A stretch of 64,000 nt of DNA from Cellulomonas pakistanensis (GTDB taxonomy: Bacteria; Actinomycetota; Actinomycetes; Actinomycetales; Cellulomonadaceae). This document shows, piece after piece, positions 8,132 through 16,455 of this stretch. The stretch lies in the NCBI RefSeq assembly GCF_016862755.1, contig NZ_BONO01000018.1:30211-94210 (forward strand), in the 5' to 3' direction. A program made the position numbers and the translations under genes. Each line of letters begins with the position of its first letter. The stretch's first letter is position 1. The notes under the pieces were generated by a model, which saw only the letters and a list, made by a program, of their open reading frames with translations, was not told the origin of the DNA and made no database searches.

Positions 8132-10264
8132 TCAGCGCGCCGGCTTCGGCTCCGGGACCGGCGCCGTCCCCGACGCCCGCGCCGCGCGCTGCGCCTCCCG
8201 CGCCTCCGCCTGCCGCGCGGCCTCCGCCCCCGTCGCGATCTCGGCGCGCACGTGCTCCGGGCCGTACCCGAACGCGTCGACCAGGTCCTGCGCGTGCGGC
8301 CGGAGCCGGAGCAGCAGCCGCTCGATGTAGGACGTGACCGTGCGCGCGCGCCCGGCGGACAGCCGCCCGTTCACCAGGTACCAGGCCAGGTTCCGCTCGA
8401 TGACGGTGAGCCCGAACAGGTCGCGCAGCCAGGTCAGCACCTGCCGGGTGCCGGCGTCCGGCACCACGTCGAGCGCGCGGCTGAACGCCTCCCACTGCAG
8501 CAGCTCGGCGTGCGCGCGGGCGGCCTCGACGAGCTCGTGCTGGTGGGCGTCGAACAGCTCGGCGGCGACCTCCGGCGTGGCGCGGCGGGCGGGCCGCAGG
8601 GCCTGGGCGAGCTCGGCCACCATCGTCGCGACGCGGTCGGCGAGCAGGTCCCGCTGGGCGTCCGGGTCGCGGAGCTGGCCCGCCGAGCGGCGCGCGTCGC
8701 CCGCGTCGACCAGCGTCTGCACCGCGCGGGCCAGCGGCATCCGGTGCAGCGCGGCGTCCGCGGCCTTGCCCGCGACGAGCCGCGCCATCACGGCCGGGTC
8801 GCCGCCGACCTGGGACGCGTACCGGGCGAGCAGCCGCTTGCCGACGAGCTGGTACAGCACGGTGTTGTCGCCCTCGAACGTCACGTACACGTCGAGGTCG
8901 GCCCGCAGGGAGGTGAGCCGGTTCGCGGTGAGGAAGCCCGCGCCGCCGCACGCCTCGCGGCAGGTCTGCAGCGTCCGCAGCGCGTGCCAGGTCGACGTCG
9001 GCTTGAGCGCCGCGGCGAGGGTCTCGAGCTCCTCGCGCGAGTCGGGGGTGTCGTCGCGGCCGGAGAACACGTCGTCGAACGCGGCGAGCAGGTGCTCGTG
9101 CGCGAACGTCGCCGCGTACGTCTCGGCGAGCAGGGGCAGCAGCCGGCGGCGGTGCTCGCCGTAGTCGAGCAGCACGACCTCGTCGGTCGGCGAGGCGCCC
9201 GCGAACTGCCGGCGCTGGTTGCCGTACGTCACCGCGACCACCAGGCCGAGCTTCGCCGCGTTGACCGCGGCGCCGTCGAGCGACACGCGGCCCTGCACCA
9301 GGGTGCCGAGCATGGTGAAGAACCGCCGGCCGGGGCTCGCGATCGGCGAGGAGTAGGTGCCGTCCGGCGCGACGGAGCCGTACCGGTCGAGCAGGTCGGC
9401 ACGCGGCACCCGCACGTGGTCGAACCAGAGGCGGCCGTTGTCGATCCCGTTGAGCCCGCCCTTCAGCCCGTCGTCCTCGCCGCCGACGCCCGGGAGGAAC
9501 TCCCCGGTCGCGGCGTCGCGGATCGGTACGTGGAACGCGTGCACGCCGTGGTCGACCGGCCGCGGGTCGTCCGGTCCCTGGGTGACGAGCTGGGCGAACA
9601 CCACCGCGGCGGTGCCGTGCTGGCCGGCGTTGCCGAGGTAGTCCTTCCACGCCGCCCGGAACGGCGTGTGGATGACGAACTCCTCGGTCGCCGGGTCGTA
9701 GGTCGCGGTGGTGCCGATGCTGGCGACGTCCGAGCCGTGGCCGGTCTCCGTCATCGCGAAGGCGCCCGGGACGTCGACCGACATCGCGCCGGGCAGCAGG
9801 CGGTCGTGGTGCCGCTCCGTGCCGAGGTGCAGGATCGCCGAGGCGTACAGGCCCCACTGCACCCCGGCCTTGATCTGCAACGACGGGTCGGCGGCGACGA
9901 GCTCCTCGAACCGGGCCAGGCTGCCGCCGTGGTCGTCGGCGCCGCCGAGCCGCTCCGGGAAGGCGCGCAGCACCTCGCCCTCGCGCGCGAGGGTCCGGAG
10001 CTGGTCGAGCACCCGGGCGCGGTGCTCCGGCACGGTCAGCCCCTCGACGCGCTGGAACCGCGGCTGGGCGACCACGTCGCGCGCGCCCCGGCGCAGGTCG
10101 GCGTACCGGCCGAGCAGCACGTCGGTCAGCCGGTCCACGTCGACGCGGGGGTCGGCGGACGTGCGCCCGCGCGCGTGCCCGGCGCCGGTGGGCCGGACGG
10201 TCGCGGTCGGGGTCGTCACCGCCGGGCCGGGGGTGGTGGCCGGGGTCGGTGCGGTCGTGGTCAT
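8132..10264 (-). CDS. Acyl-CoA dehydrogenase/oxidase family flavoprotein
   Basis: FAD enzyme of 710 residues predicted to introduce the trans-2 double bond into acyl-CoA, first step of beta-oxidation. The length and the string FAMTETGHGSDVASIGTTATYD match the acyl-CoA oxidase (ACOX) branch more than the roughly 390-residue short dehydrogenases. Other cues are HAFHVPIRD, GIDNGRLWFDHVRVPR and the C-terminal flavin/nucleotide region CGGAGFLTANRLTSLR followed by FEGDNTVL. The first 35 residues are Thr/Pro-rich and variable. It is transcribed away from the thiolase operon, with the tetR gene just upstream on the same strand. The gene set resembles mycobacterial fadE5-fadA2-fabG4-htdX. Whether electrons go to oxygen or to ETF cannot be told by eye. 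Confidence 0.85.
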   Translation of the reverse strand: MTTTAPTPATTPGPAVTTPTATVRPTGAGHARGRTSADPRVDVDRLTDVLLGRYADLRRGARDVVAQPRFQRVEGLTVPEHRARVLDQLRTLAREGEVLRAFPERLGGADDHGGSLARFEELVAADPSLQIKAGVQWGLYASAILHLGTERHHDRLLPGAMSVDVPGAFAMTETGHGSDVASIGTTATYDPATEEFVIHTPFRAAWKDYLGNAGQHGTAAVVFAQLVTQGPDDPRPVDHGVHAFHVPIRDAATGEFLPGVGGEDDGLKGGLNGIDNGRLWFDHVRVPRADLLDRYGSVAPDGTYSSPIASPGRRFFTMLGTLVQGRVSLDGAAVNAAKLGLVVAVTYGNQRRQFAGASPTDEVVLLDYGEHRRRLLPLLAETYAATFAHEHLLAAFDDVFSGRDDTPDSREELETLAAALKPTSTWHALRTLQTCREACGGAGFLTANRLTSLRADLDVYVTFEGDNTVLYQLVGKRLLARYASQVGGDPAVMARLVAGKAADAALHRMPLARAVQTLVDAGDARRSAGQLRDPDAQRDLLADRVATMVAELAQALRPARRATPEVAAELFDAHQHELVEAARAHAELLQWEAFSRALDVVPDAGTRQVLTWLRDLFGLTVIERNLAWYLVNGRLSAGRARTVTSYIERLLLRLRPHAQDLVDAFGYGPEHVRAEIATGAEAARQAEAREAQRAARASGTAPVPEPKPAR

Positions 10265-10316
10265 GCGGACTCCCTCGGTCGGTACGTCGTCGTCGACGCA
10301 CGGTGCGGGTGGTGCC

Positions 10317-11030
10317 TCAGTCGTGCGGGTCGTGCCTGTCGTGCTGCTCGTGCCTGTCGTGCTCGTCGGGCGCGGCGGCGGGTCGCGCCGCCTGCTCGCG
10401 GGTGCGCACGCCGACCGGGCCGGCCCACAGCCAGGCGGCGACGCGGGTGGCGACGTCCTCGCGGTCGGCCCCGGGGGCGCCCGCCTCGGCGAGCCAGCGC
10501 TCCCCCGCCCCGCGGACGAACCCGACGGCGCCGGCGGCCCACAGCCGCGTCCAGCCGGCGTCGTCGCCGGACGCCGCGCCCGGGCCGAGCGCGCGCACGA
10601 ACGGCGCGGCGACCAGCTCGGTCACGGACTCGAGGAAGTGGCCGACCGAGCCGCCGCGGGTCACGAACGCGTACACGTGCGGCGACGACTCGATCATCGA
10701 CAGGTAGGTGTCGACCATCCCGCGCAGGGCGTCCCGAGGGCCGGTCGCCCCCGCCGCGGCGGCGTCGAGCGCGTCCCGGATGTCGGTGACCACGGCGGCG
10801 GCGACCGCGAGCTGCAGGCCGTCCTTGTCCGTGAAGTACCGGTACACGATCGACTTGGAGGTACCCGCCGCGGCCGCGATGTCGTCCATCGACACGTCCG
10901 GCCCGCCGTGGTGCACCACCCGGCGGGCGACGCGCACGAGCTCGGCGCGGCGGGCCTCGCGGTGGTCCTCCCAGCGCGTGGACCGGCCGTCGTCCGTCGC
11001 CGTCGACGGGGCTCGGGTGATCGGGCTCAC
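10317..11030 (-). CDS. TetR family transcriptional regulator
   Basis: A 237-residue TetR repressor. The N-terminal helix-turn-helix is clear: GPDVSMDDIAAAAGTSKSIVYRYFTDKDGL, followed by an all-helical ligand domain. The C-terminal tail (DEHDRHEQHDRHDPHD) is an unusual His/Asp repeat that might bind metal or be disordered. The GTG start at 11030 places the start codon inside an inverted repeat (11026-11057) that would be an autoregulatory operator; a longer upstream reading frame exists but would run through that operator. Flanked by fatty-acid genes in both directions, it most likely senses an acyl-CoA and controls them. Confidence 0.88.
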   Translation of the reverse strand: MSPITRAPSTATDDGRSTRWEDHREARRAELVRVARRVVHHGGPDVSMDDIAAAAGTSKSIVYRYFTDKDGLQLAVAAAVVTDIRDALDAAAAGATGPRDALRGMVDTYLSMIESSPHVYAFVTRGGSVGHFLESVTELVAAPFVRALGPGAASGDDAGWTRLWAAGAVGFVRGAGERWLAEAGAPGADREDVATRVAAWLWAGPVGVRTREQAARPAAAPDEHDRHEQHDRHDPHD

Positions 11031-11057
11031 AGAACCGACGGTATCAGGTACTGTGAG
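11026..11057. promoter_or_regulatory. Candidate TetR operator between tetR and the thiolase operon
   Basis: Seven-base inverted arms CTCACAG (11026-11032) and CTGTGAG (11051-11057) separated by 18 bases. The right arm overlaps a possible plus-strand -10 TACTGT (11049-11054) that would drive the thiolase operon, and the left arm overlaps the tetR start codon. A further short palindrome GGGACCGAGGTCCC lies at 11079-11092. Binding is inferred from position only. Confidence 0.45.
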
Positions 11058-11159
11058 TTTCGGGCACCGTTGCGACAAGGGACCGAGGTCCCGACTTCGG
11101 ACGCGACGGCCAGCACCGACCGGCACCACCCTGATCGACGACGATGCGGGAGGACCCCG

Positions 11160-12509
11160 ATGGCAGCCACACCCAGCTCACCCCCGGCACCCACGACCGG
11201 CGCTCCCCGCGCCGTGGTGGTCGGCGGCAACCGGATCCCGTTCGCGCGGGCCGGCGGGCCGTACGCCCGGGTGAGCAACCTCGACATGCTCACGGCCGCG
11301 CTCGACGGGCTCGTCGCCCGGTTCGGGCTGCAGGACGAGGTCCTGGGCGAGGTCGTCGCGGGCGCGGTGCTCAAGCACAGCCGCGACTTCAACCTGACCC
11401 GGGAGGCGGTGCTCGGCTCGCCGCTGTCCGCCCGCACCCCGGCGTACGACCTGCAGCAGGCCTGCGCGACCGGGCTGGAGGCGGTCGTGTCGATCGCCAA
11501 CAAGATCCGGCTCGGCCAGGTCGAGTCCGGCGTGGCCGGGGGCGTCGACTCCGCGTCCGACGTGCCGATCGCGGTCAGCGAGGGCCTGCGCCGGACCCTG
11601 CTCACGCTCTCGCGGGCCAGGACGGTCCCGCAGCGGCTGAAGGCCGCCGCGGCGCTCCGGCCCGGCGACCTCAAGCCCGCCACGCCGCGCACCGACGAGC
11701 CGCGCACCGGCCTGTCGATGGGCGAGCACCAGGCGTTCACCACCGCGCAGTGGGGCATCTCCCGCCAGGCGCAGGACGAGATCGCGTTCGCCAGCCACCA
11801 GCGGCTCGCCGCCGCGTACGAGGCCGGGTTCTTCGACGACCTGGTGACGCCGTACCGCGGGCTGGTGCGCGACCAGAACCTGCGCGCCGACACCTCGCTG
11901 GAGAAGCTCGGGAAGCTCAAGCCGGTGTTCGGCACCCGGCTCGACACCCCGGCGACGATGACGGCCGGCAACTCGACCCCGCTGACCGACGGCGCGTCCA
12001 CGGTGCTGCTGGCCTCGGAGGGCTGGGCCCAGGCGCGCGGACTCACCCCGCTCGCCGCGGTGGTCGACGCCGAGACCGCCGCCGTCGACTTCGTGCACGG
12101 CGAGGACGGCCTGCTCATGGCGCCGGTGTACGCGGTGCCGCGGCTGCTCGCCCGGCAGGGGCTCGGCCTCGGCGACCTCGACTACGTGGAGATCCACGAG
12201 GCGTTCGCGTCCACCGTGCTCACCACGCTCGCCGCGTGGGAGGACAAGGAGTTCTGCCTGTCCCGGCTCGGCCTGGACGACGCGCTCGGCACCGTCGACC
12301 GCGAGCGCCTCAACGTGCACGGGTCGTCGCTCGCGGCGGGGCACCCGTTCGCCGCGACCGGCGGCCGGATCGTCGCGTCCGTCGCCAAGACCCTGCACCG
12401 GCGCCGCGCCGAGCTGCTCGCCGCCGGCGAGGACCGGCCGGTCCGCGCGCTGGTGTCCGTGTGCGCCGCCGGCGGGCTCGGCGTCGCGGCGATCCTGGAG
12501 GCGGTGTGA
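11160..12509 (+). CDS. Acetyl-CoA C-acyltransferase (thiolase, FadI/FadA2-like)
   Basis: Thiolase of 449 residues that cleaves 3-ketoacyl-CoA with CoA, last step of beta-oxidation, or runs in reverse. The acylated Cys102 lies in QQACATGLEA; the catalytic His of the HEAFAST motif and the C-terminal VSVCAAGGLG carrying the second Cys are present, together with NVHGSSLAAGHPFAATGG. The ATG is preceded by GGGAGGA. The stop overlaps the start of the next gene (TGATG). It is the first gene of a three-gene operon (thiolase, FabG4-like, MaoC-like) whose order parallels mycobacterial fadA2/fabG4/htdX. Confidence 0.92.
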   Translation: MAATPSSPPAPTTGAPRAVVVGGNRIPFARAGGPYARVSNLDMLTAALDGLVARFGLQDEVLGEVVAGAVLKHSRDFNLTREAVLGSPLSARTPAYDLQQACATGLEAVVSIANKIRLGQVESGVAGGVDSASDVPIAVSEGLRRTLLTLSRARTVPQRLKAAAALRPGDLKPATPRTDEPRTGLSMGEHQAFTTAQWGISRQAQDEIAFASHQRLAAAYEAGFFDDLVTPYRGLVRDQNLRADTSLEKLGKLKPVFGTRLDTPATMTAGNSTPLTDGASTVLLASEGWAQARGLTPLAAVVDAETAAVDFVHGEDGLLMAPVYAVPRLLARQGLGLGDLDYVEIHEAFASTVLTTLAAWEDKEFCLSRLGLDDALGTVDRERLNVHGSSLAAGHPFAATGGRIVASVAKTLHRRRAELLAAGEDRPVRALVSVCAAGGLGVAAILEAV

Positions 12510-13873
12510 TGGGAGGCGACACCTACCTCGACCTGGTCAACAGCGGGTTCACCGCCAAGGTCGCGAAGCAGCTCGGCCTGCCCCGGCCCGCGCGGCTCCG
12601 CCGGTACCGCGCCGGCGCCCCGCTCGTCGACGGGCCGGTGCTGGTGCTCGGCGAGGGCGGCGACGCCGACACGCTCGCGCAGTTCCTGTCCGGCACCTCC
12701 CCCGAGCACAAGGGCTGGGACCTGGACGTCCGCCGGCACGCCGGCGAGGGCACCCGGTTCGCGGCCGTCGTGCTCGCACTGACCGACGTGGCGCACCCGC
12801 GGGACCTGGCCGAACCGCTGCTGACGCTGGCGCCGGTGCTCAGGACGCTCGCGCCGGGCGGCCGGGTCGTCACGGTGTCCCGCGCTCCGTCCCCCGACCA
12901 GGCGCCCGCGCTCGCCGCCGCGCGCCAGGGCGTCGACGGGGCCCTGCGGTCGATCGCCAAGGAGCTGCGCGCCGGGGCGACCGGCAACGGCGTGGTCCTG
13001 GCCGACGACGTGCCGGTCACCGCGCCCGCCGTGCTCGGCGCGCTCCGGTTCCTGCTCTCCGCCCGGTCGGCGTACGTCGACGGTCAGCTGCTGCCGGTCG
13101 ACTCCGCCGCCGGCGCGCTGCCCGCGGACTGGGAGCGGCCGCTCGAGGGCCGGGTCGCCGTGGTGACAGGCGCGGCGCGCGGCATCGGCGAGGCCATCGC
13201 GACCACGCTCGCGCGGGACGGCGCCACGGTCGTGGCCGTCGACGTCCCCGCCGCGGGCGAGGCGCTGGCCGCGGTCGCCAACCGGGTGCGCGGCACCGCG
13301 CTGCAGCTCGACGTCACGGCCGACGACGCCGGGGGCCGCATCCTCGAGCACGCGCTCGGGCGGCACGGGCGGCTCGACGTCATGGTGCACAACGCGGGCA
13401 TCACGCGCGACAAGCTGCTCGCCAACATGACGCCCGACCGGTGGGAGTCCGTGATCGCGGTGAACATCGCGGCGCAGCTCCGGATCAACGAGGCGCTGCT
13501 GACCTCCGGCGACTTCACCGACGCCCCGCGGATCGTGTCGCTGGCGTCGACCTCCGGGATCGCGGGCAACCGCGGGCAGTCGAACTACGCCGCGTCGAAG
13601 GGCGGGGTCATCGGCATGGTGCAGGCGACCGCGCCGCTGCTCGCCGCGTTCGGCGGCACCGCCAACGCCGTCGCCCCCGGGTTCATCGAGACCGAGATGA
13701 CCGCGCGGATGCCGGCGGTCACCCGGCAGGTGGCGCGGCGGCTGTCGTCGCTGCAGCAGGGCGGGCTGCCGGTCGACGTCGCCGAGGCCGTGGCGTTCCT
13801 CGCGTCGCCGCAGGCCGGCGGGGTCGTCGGGCAGGTGCTGCGGGTGTGCGGGCAGAGCATGGTGGGCCGGTGA
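12509..13873 (+). CDS. fabG4: High-molecular-weight 3-oxoacyl reductase, FabG4-like
   Basis: NAD(P)-dependent 3-ketoacyl-CoA/ACP reductase of 454 residues. Residues 1-205 are a degenerate flavodoxin-like N-terminal domain; residues about 210-454 form a classical short-chain dehydrogenase with cofactor motif TGAARGIGE, VHNAGITRD, catalytic Ser in SLASTSG and YAASKGG as the Tyr-x-x-x-Lys pair. This two-domain form (about 450 residues) is the HMW FabG seen in actinobacteria such as Mycobacterium FabG4 and differs from the 245-residue FabG of fatty-acid synthesis. Overlaps with both neighbours (TGATG and GTGA) show coupled translation. Confidence 0.88.
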   Translation: MGGDTYLDLVNSGFTAKVAKQLGLPRPARLRRYRAGAPLVDGPVLVLGEGGDADTLAQFLSGTSPEHKGWDLDVRRHAGEGTRFAAVVLALTDVAHPRDLAEPLLTLAPVLRTLAPGGRVVTVSRAPSPDQAPALAAARQGVDGALRSIAKELRAGATGNGVVLADDVPVTAPAVLGALRFLLSARSAYVDGQLLPVDSAAGALPADWERPLEGRVAVVTGAARGIGEAIATTLARDGATVVAVDVPAAGEALAAVANRVRGTALQLDVTADDAGGRILEHALGRHGRLDVMVHNAGITRDKLLANMTPDRWESVIAVNIAAQLRINEALLTSGDFTDAPRIVSLASTSGIAGNRGQSNYAASKGGVIGMVQATAPLLAAFGGTANAVAPGFIETEMTARMPAVTRQVARRLSSLQQGGLPVDVAEAVAFLASPQAGGVVGQVLRVCGQSMVGR

Positions 13874-14910
13874 CGGCGGTCGAGTCGCCGGCGCGGGGTG
13901 CAGGGGCCGGCGGCGCTGCGGGCGGTGGCGGCGCGGCGGGCGGCGGGTCCGCCGGCCGGCGGGTGCTCGCGCTCGCCGAGTCGCCCGGGCTCGGCGGGCT
14001 GTACGCGCGGGCCGGGCTCGCCTCGGGCCGCGCGGCGGTCGGCGGGCCGGTGAGGCGGGCGCTGGGCGGGGTGCCGGGGATCCCGGCGGGCCCGGGCGAC
14101 GAGGGCCCGCGCGCGGCCCCGGCGCTGCCGCCGGTCGAGCACCGGCTCGGCGGCGTCGTCCCCGACCCGGCGCGGCTCACCGCGTACCAGCACCTGGTCG
14201 GCGAGCCGGCGTCGGACGTGCTGCCCGCGGGCTTCGTGCACGTGCTCGCGTTCCCCGTCGGCATCGCGCTGATCGTCCGGCCGGACTTCCCGATGCCGCC
14301 GCTCGGCATCGTCCACCTCGCCAACCGGGTCGAGCAGCGGTCGCCCCTGCGGGTCGGCGACGCCCTCGACATCCGGGCCTGGGCCGAGGACCTGCGGCCG
14401 CACCGCAAGGGTGCGCAGGTCGAGCTGGTCGCCGAGGTGCGCCGCGCGGGCGCGCCCGCCGACGGGCCGGCGGCCTGGCGCGGGGTGTCGACCTACCTCG
14501 CCCCGGGGGTGCGGGTGCCGGGCGCCGTGCCCGAGGAGGTCGCGCGACCGGAGTTCGAGGCACCGGTCCCCACCGGGCGGTGGGCGTTCGACGCCGGGGC
14601 GGGCCGCCGGTACGCCGCCGTGTCCGGCGACGCCAACCCGATCCACCTGCACCCGCTCACCGCGCGGGCGCTCGGCTTCCCTCGGGCGATCGCGCACGGG
14701 ATGCTCACCGCCGCGCGGGCGCTCGCCGACGTCGGGGCGCGCCGCGGGGAGTCCTACGACTGGGACGTCGAGTTCGCCTCCCCCGTGCTGCTGCCGTCGA
14801 CGCCGGTGGTGCGGGTCGCCCCGGCCGGGGACCGGGCGTGGTCCGTGACGGCGTGGGACGCGAAGCGGCGGCGGCCGCACCTGACGGCGGAGGTGCGGGC
14901 TCGGGCGTGA
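13870..14910 (+). CDS. MaoC-like double hot-dog dehydratase (HtdX-like)
   Basis: Probable (R)-specific enoyl-CoA/ACP hydratase of 346 residues. After a Gly/Ala-rich N-terminus (residues 1-35), the protein has a degenerate hot-dog half and a C-terminal MaoC half with the hydratase signature YAAVSGDANPIHLHP, carrying the catalytic Asp and His, followed by FPRAIAHGM. The length and the pairing with an HMW FabG and a thiolase match mycobacterial HtdX. The GTG at 13870 overlaps the upstream stop. Together the three enzymes could run a short reductive or oxidative fatty-acyl cycle; direction cannot be deduced. Confidence 0.85.
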   Translation: MTAVESPARGAGAGGAAGGGGAAGGGSAGRRVLALAESPGLGGLYARAGLASGRAAVGGPVRRALGGVPGIPAGPGDEGPRAAPALPPVEHRLGGVVPDPARLTAYQHLVGEPASDVLPAGFVHVLAFPVGIALIVRPDFPMPPLGIVHLANRVEQRSPLRVGDALDIRAWAEDLRPHRKGAQVELVAEVRRAGAPADGPAAWRGVSTYLAPGVRVPGAVPEEVARPEFEAPVPTGRWAFDAGAGRRYAAVSGDANPIHLHPLTARALGFPRAIAHGMLTAARALADVGARRGESYDWDVEFASPVLLPSTPVVRVAPAGDRAWSVTAWDAKRRRPHLTAEVRARA

Positions 14911-14940
14911 GGCCGGCGCGGTCCGGCGGGTGCGCGGCGC

Positions 14941-15207
14941 CTAGGTGAACAGGGCGCGGAGCATCCGCCGGATCGGGCCGCCGCGGGTCAGGCGCTCGTA
15001 CTCGGCGCGCCAGTAGGCCTGCTCCTCGGTGGCGCGGCGGATCTCCGCCTCGAGGCGCTCGTACTCCTGGCGCTGACGATCGTGGGCGCGCTGCCACAGG
15101 TCGCCGCCCTCGGACAGCCGGGCGATGTACTCGCGCGCCTCTGCCGCGAACTCGGGGCTCACCCGGCGCCGCCGACCGCCCGGGGGACGCTGCTGGTCGA
15201 CCGTCAT
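14941..15207 (-). CDS. Small coiled-coil protein, unknown
   Basis: An 88-residue soluble, strongly charged protein of unknown function. Residues about 20-75 are predicted helical with Glu/Arg heptad-like spacing (AHDRQRQEYERLEAEIRR), consistent with a short coiled coil. The ATG at 15207 overlaps the stop of the upstream membrane gene (ATGA) and has a purine-rich site GGGAGCGG in that gene's 3' end, so the two are likely co-expressed and may work together. Convergent with the MaoC-like gene; only 30 bases separate them. I do not recognise a family. Confidence 0.6.
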   Translation of the reverse strand: MTVDQQRPPGGRRRRVSPEFAAEAREYIARLSEGGDLWQRAHDRQRQEYERLEAEIRRATEEQAYWRAEYERLTRGGPIRRMLRALFT

Positions 15208-15635
15208 GGCTCCGCTCCCTCGCGCTCGCTGATCTGCTCCCACGCTACTGTCGCGAGCGCCGAGCGGACAGGGTCGTCCGCGGCGGTGGCCAGCGCCTTG
15301 AGCACGGGCCGGAACGCCTCGTCGTCCGCGCCACCCAGGCGCGCCGTCACCCATGTGTACGCCTCCCACCACTGCGCGAGGTTCCGCTCCACGACCTGCG
15401 CGTGGTGGGCGACGGCCGCCGCACGCTCCGCTCCGCGCCGCGCGTCCTCCGCGACCGCCCGGTCCGCCCGGATCCGCGCGCGGGCCGCTACGAGACCCAG
15501 CACCGCGGCGAGCACCGCCGCCAGCGCCGCGGGCCCCGGGGACAGCAGGAACTCCGCCAGCCACTCGGCCGTGCCGAGCGCCGGCGCCGCCTGCGCCACC
15601 GCCGCACCGACCGTCCCCGCCGCCATGCCGACCAC
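15204..15635 (-). CDS. Single-pass membrane protein, unknown
   Basis: A 143-residue protein with one strong transmembrane segment at about residues 24-50 (WLAEFLLSPGPAALAAVLAAV) followed by a charged helical region rich in Arg, Ala and Glu. The C-terminal third is acidic and helical. The start may be the ATG at 15635 or the one at 15626; no good ribosome-binding site decides. It forms a two-gene unit with the downstream coiled-coil gene (four-base overlap). No family recognised. Confidence 0.55.
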   Translation of the reverse strand: MVGMAAGTVGAAVAQAAPALGTAEWLAEFLLSPGPAALAAVLAAVLGLVAARARIRADRAVAEDARRGAERAAAVAHHAQVVERNLAQWWEAYTWVTARLGGADDEAFRPVLKALATAADDPVRSALATVAWEQISEREGAEP

Positions 15636-15703
15636 GCTAGGGCCGCCCGATCCGCTGATCGCCGTCGTCCACAGCCCCGGTTCCGAGGTGCGAGGCTGGC
15701 TCC

Positions 15704-16327
15704 ATGCCCGCGCCGCGCACCGACCTCCTCGAGCCCTACCCCGGCCCCGTCGAGCCCGAGGGCGACTACGACCGCCTCCTGCTCGACGGCCTCGACCTGG
15801 CCGGCGCCGACGCGGAGAGCGCCCGGTTCATCGAGTGCCTGCTGCGGGGGTGCGACCTGGACGGGGCGGAGCTCGACCACGCGCACCTCGTCGACACCAC
15901 GCTGGCCGAGTGCCGGGCGGGGATGCTCCGCGCGCGCTCCGGCACCTGGCGCGACGTCACGCTCGAGGGCTGCCGGCTCGGCGCGCTCGAGGCGTTCGGC
16001 GGCTCGTGGGACCGGGTCGTCGTCGAGGGCGGCAAGATCGACTACCTGAACCTGCGCGACGCCCGGCTGCAGGACGTCCGCCTGGTCGGCTGCACCATCG
16101 GCGACCTGGACCTCGCGGGCGTGCGCGCCGCCCGGGTCCGGCTGGAGGACTGCCGGGTCGGCCGGCTCGACGTCACCCGGGCCCAGCTGAAGGACGTCGA
16201 CCTGCGCGGCGCGGATCTGCGGGGCATCGACGGCACGGCCGGCCTGAAGGGGGCGACGATCAGCCAGGCGCAGCTGGTCGACCTGGCCGGCGCGCTCGCG
16301 GCGCACCTGGGCGTCGTCGTCCGCTGA
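15704..16327 (+). CDS. Pentapeptide-repeat-like protein
   Basis: A 207-residue soluble protein built largely of loosely repeated five-residue units with a central Leu/Ala/Val, for example LDLAGADAESARFIECLLRG near residue 25, then LDGAELDHAHL and VDLRGADLRGIDG near the C-terminus. Such units fold as a right-handed quadrilateral beta-helix. Pentapeptide proteins have varied roles (DNA-mimic gyrase protection, scaffolding), and nothing here points to one. A possible -10 (GAGGCT, 15692-15697) lies six bases before the ATG. The gene converges with the desulfurase-like gene; two hairpins lie between. Confidence 0.75.
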   Translation: MPAPRTDLLEPYPGPVEPEGDYDRLLLDGLDLAGADAESARFIECLLRGCDLDGAELDHAHLVDTTLAECRAGMLRARSGTWRDVTLEGCRLGALEAFGGSWDRVVVEGGKIDYLNLRDARLQDVRLVGCTIGDLDLAGVRAARVRLEDCRVGRLDVTRAQLKDVDLRGADLRGIDGTAGLKGATISQAQLVDLAGALAAHLGVVVR

Positions 16328-16353
16328 CCGGGCGCACCGCGCGCGGACCCGCA

Positions 16354-16451
16354 GCAGGTGCGGCGGCCACGCGCCCGCACCCGCACCTGCCGCACCCCCG
16401 GTGATCCGGCGCCGGGCCGACCCGCCCCCTGCGCGGGCCGCCCGGCGCCGG
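16354..16451. terminator. Tandem hairpins between convergent genes
   Basis: Two inverted repeats fill the 128-base gap: GCAGGTGCG/CGCACCTGC at 16354-16362 and 16382-16390, and a perfect 12-base pair CCGGCGCCGGGC/GCCCGGCGCCGG at 16406-16417 and 16440-16451. The second lies five bases past the stop of the minus-strand PLP enzyme and suits it as terminator; the first suits the plus-strand pentapeptide gene. No T-tracts. Confidence 0.55.
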
Positions 16452-16455
16452 GGCC

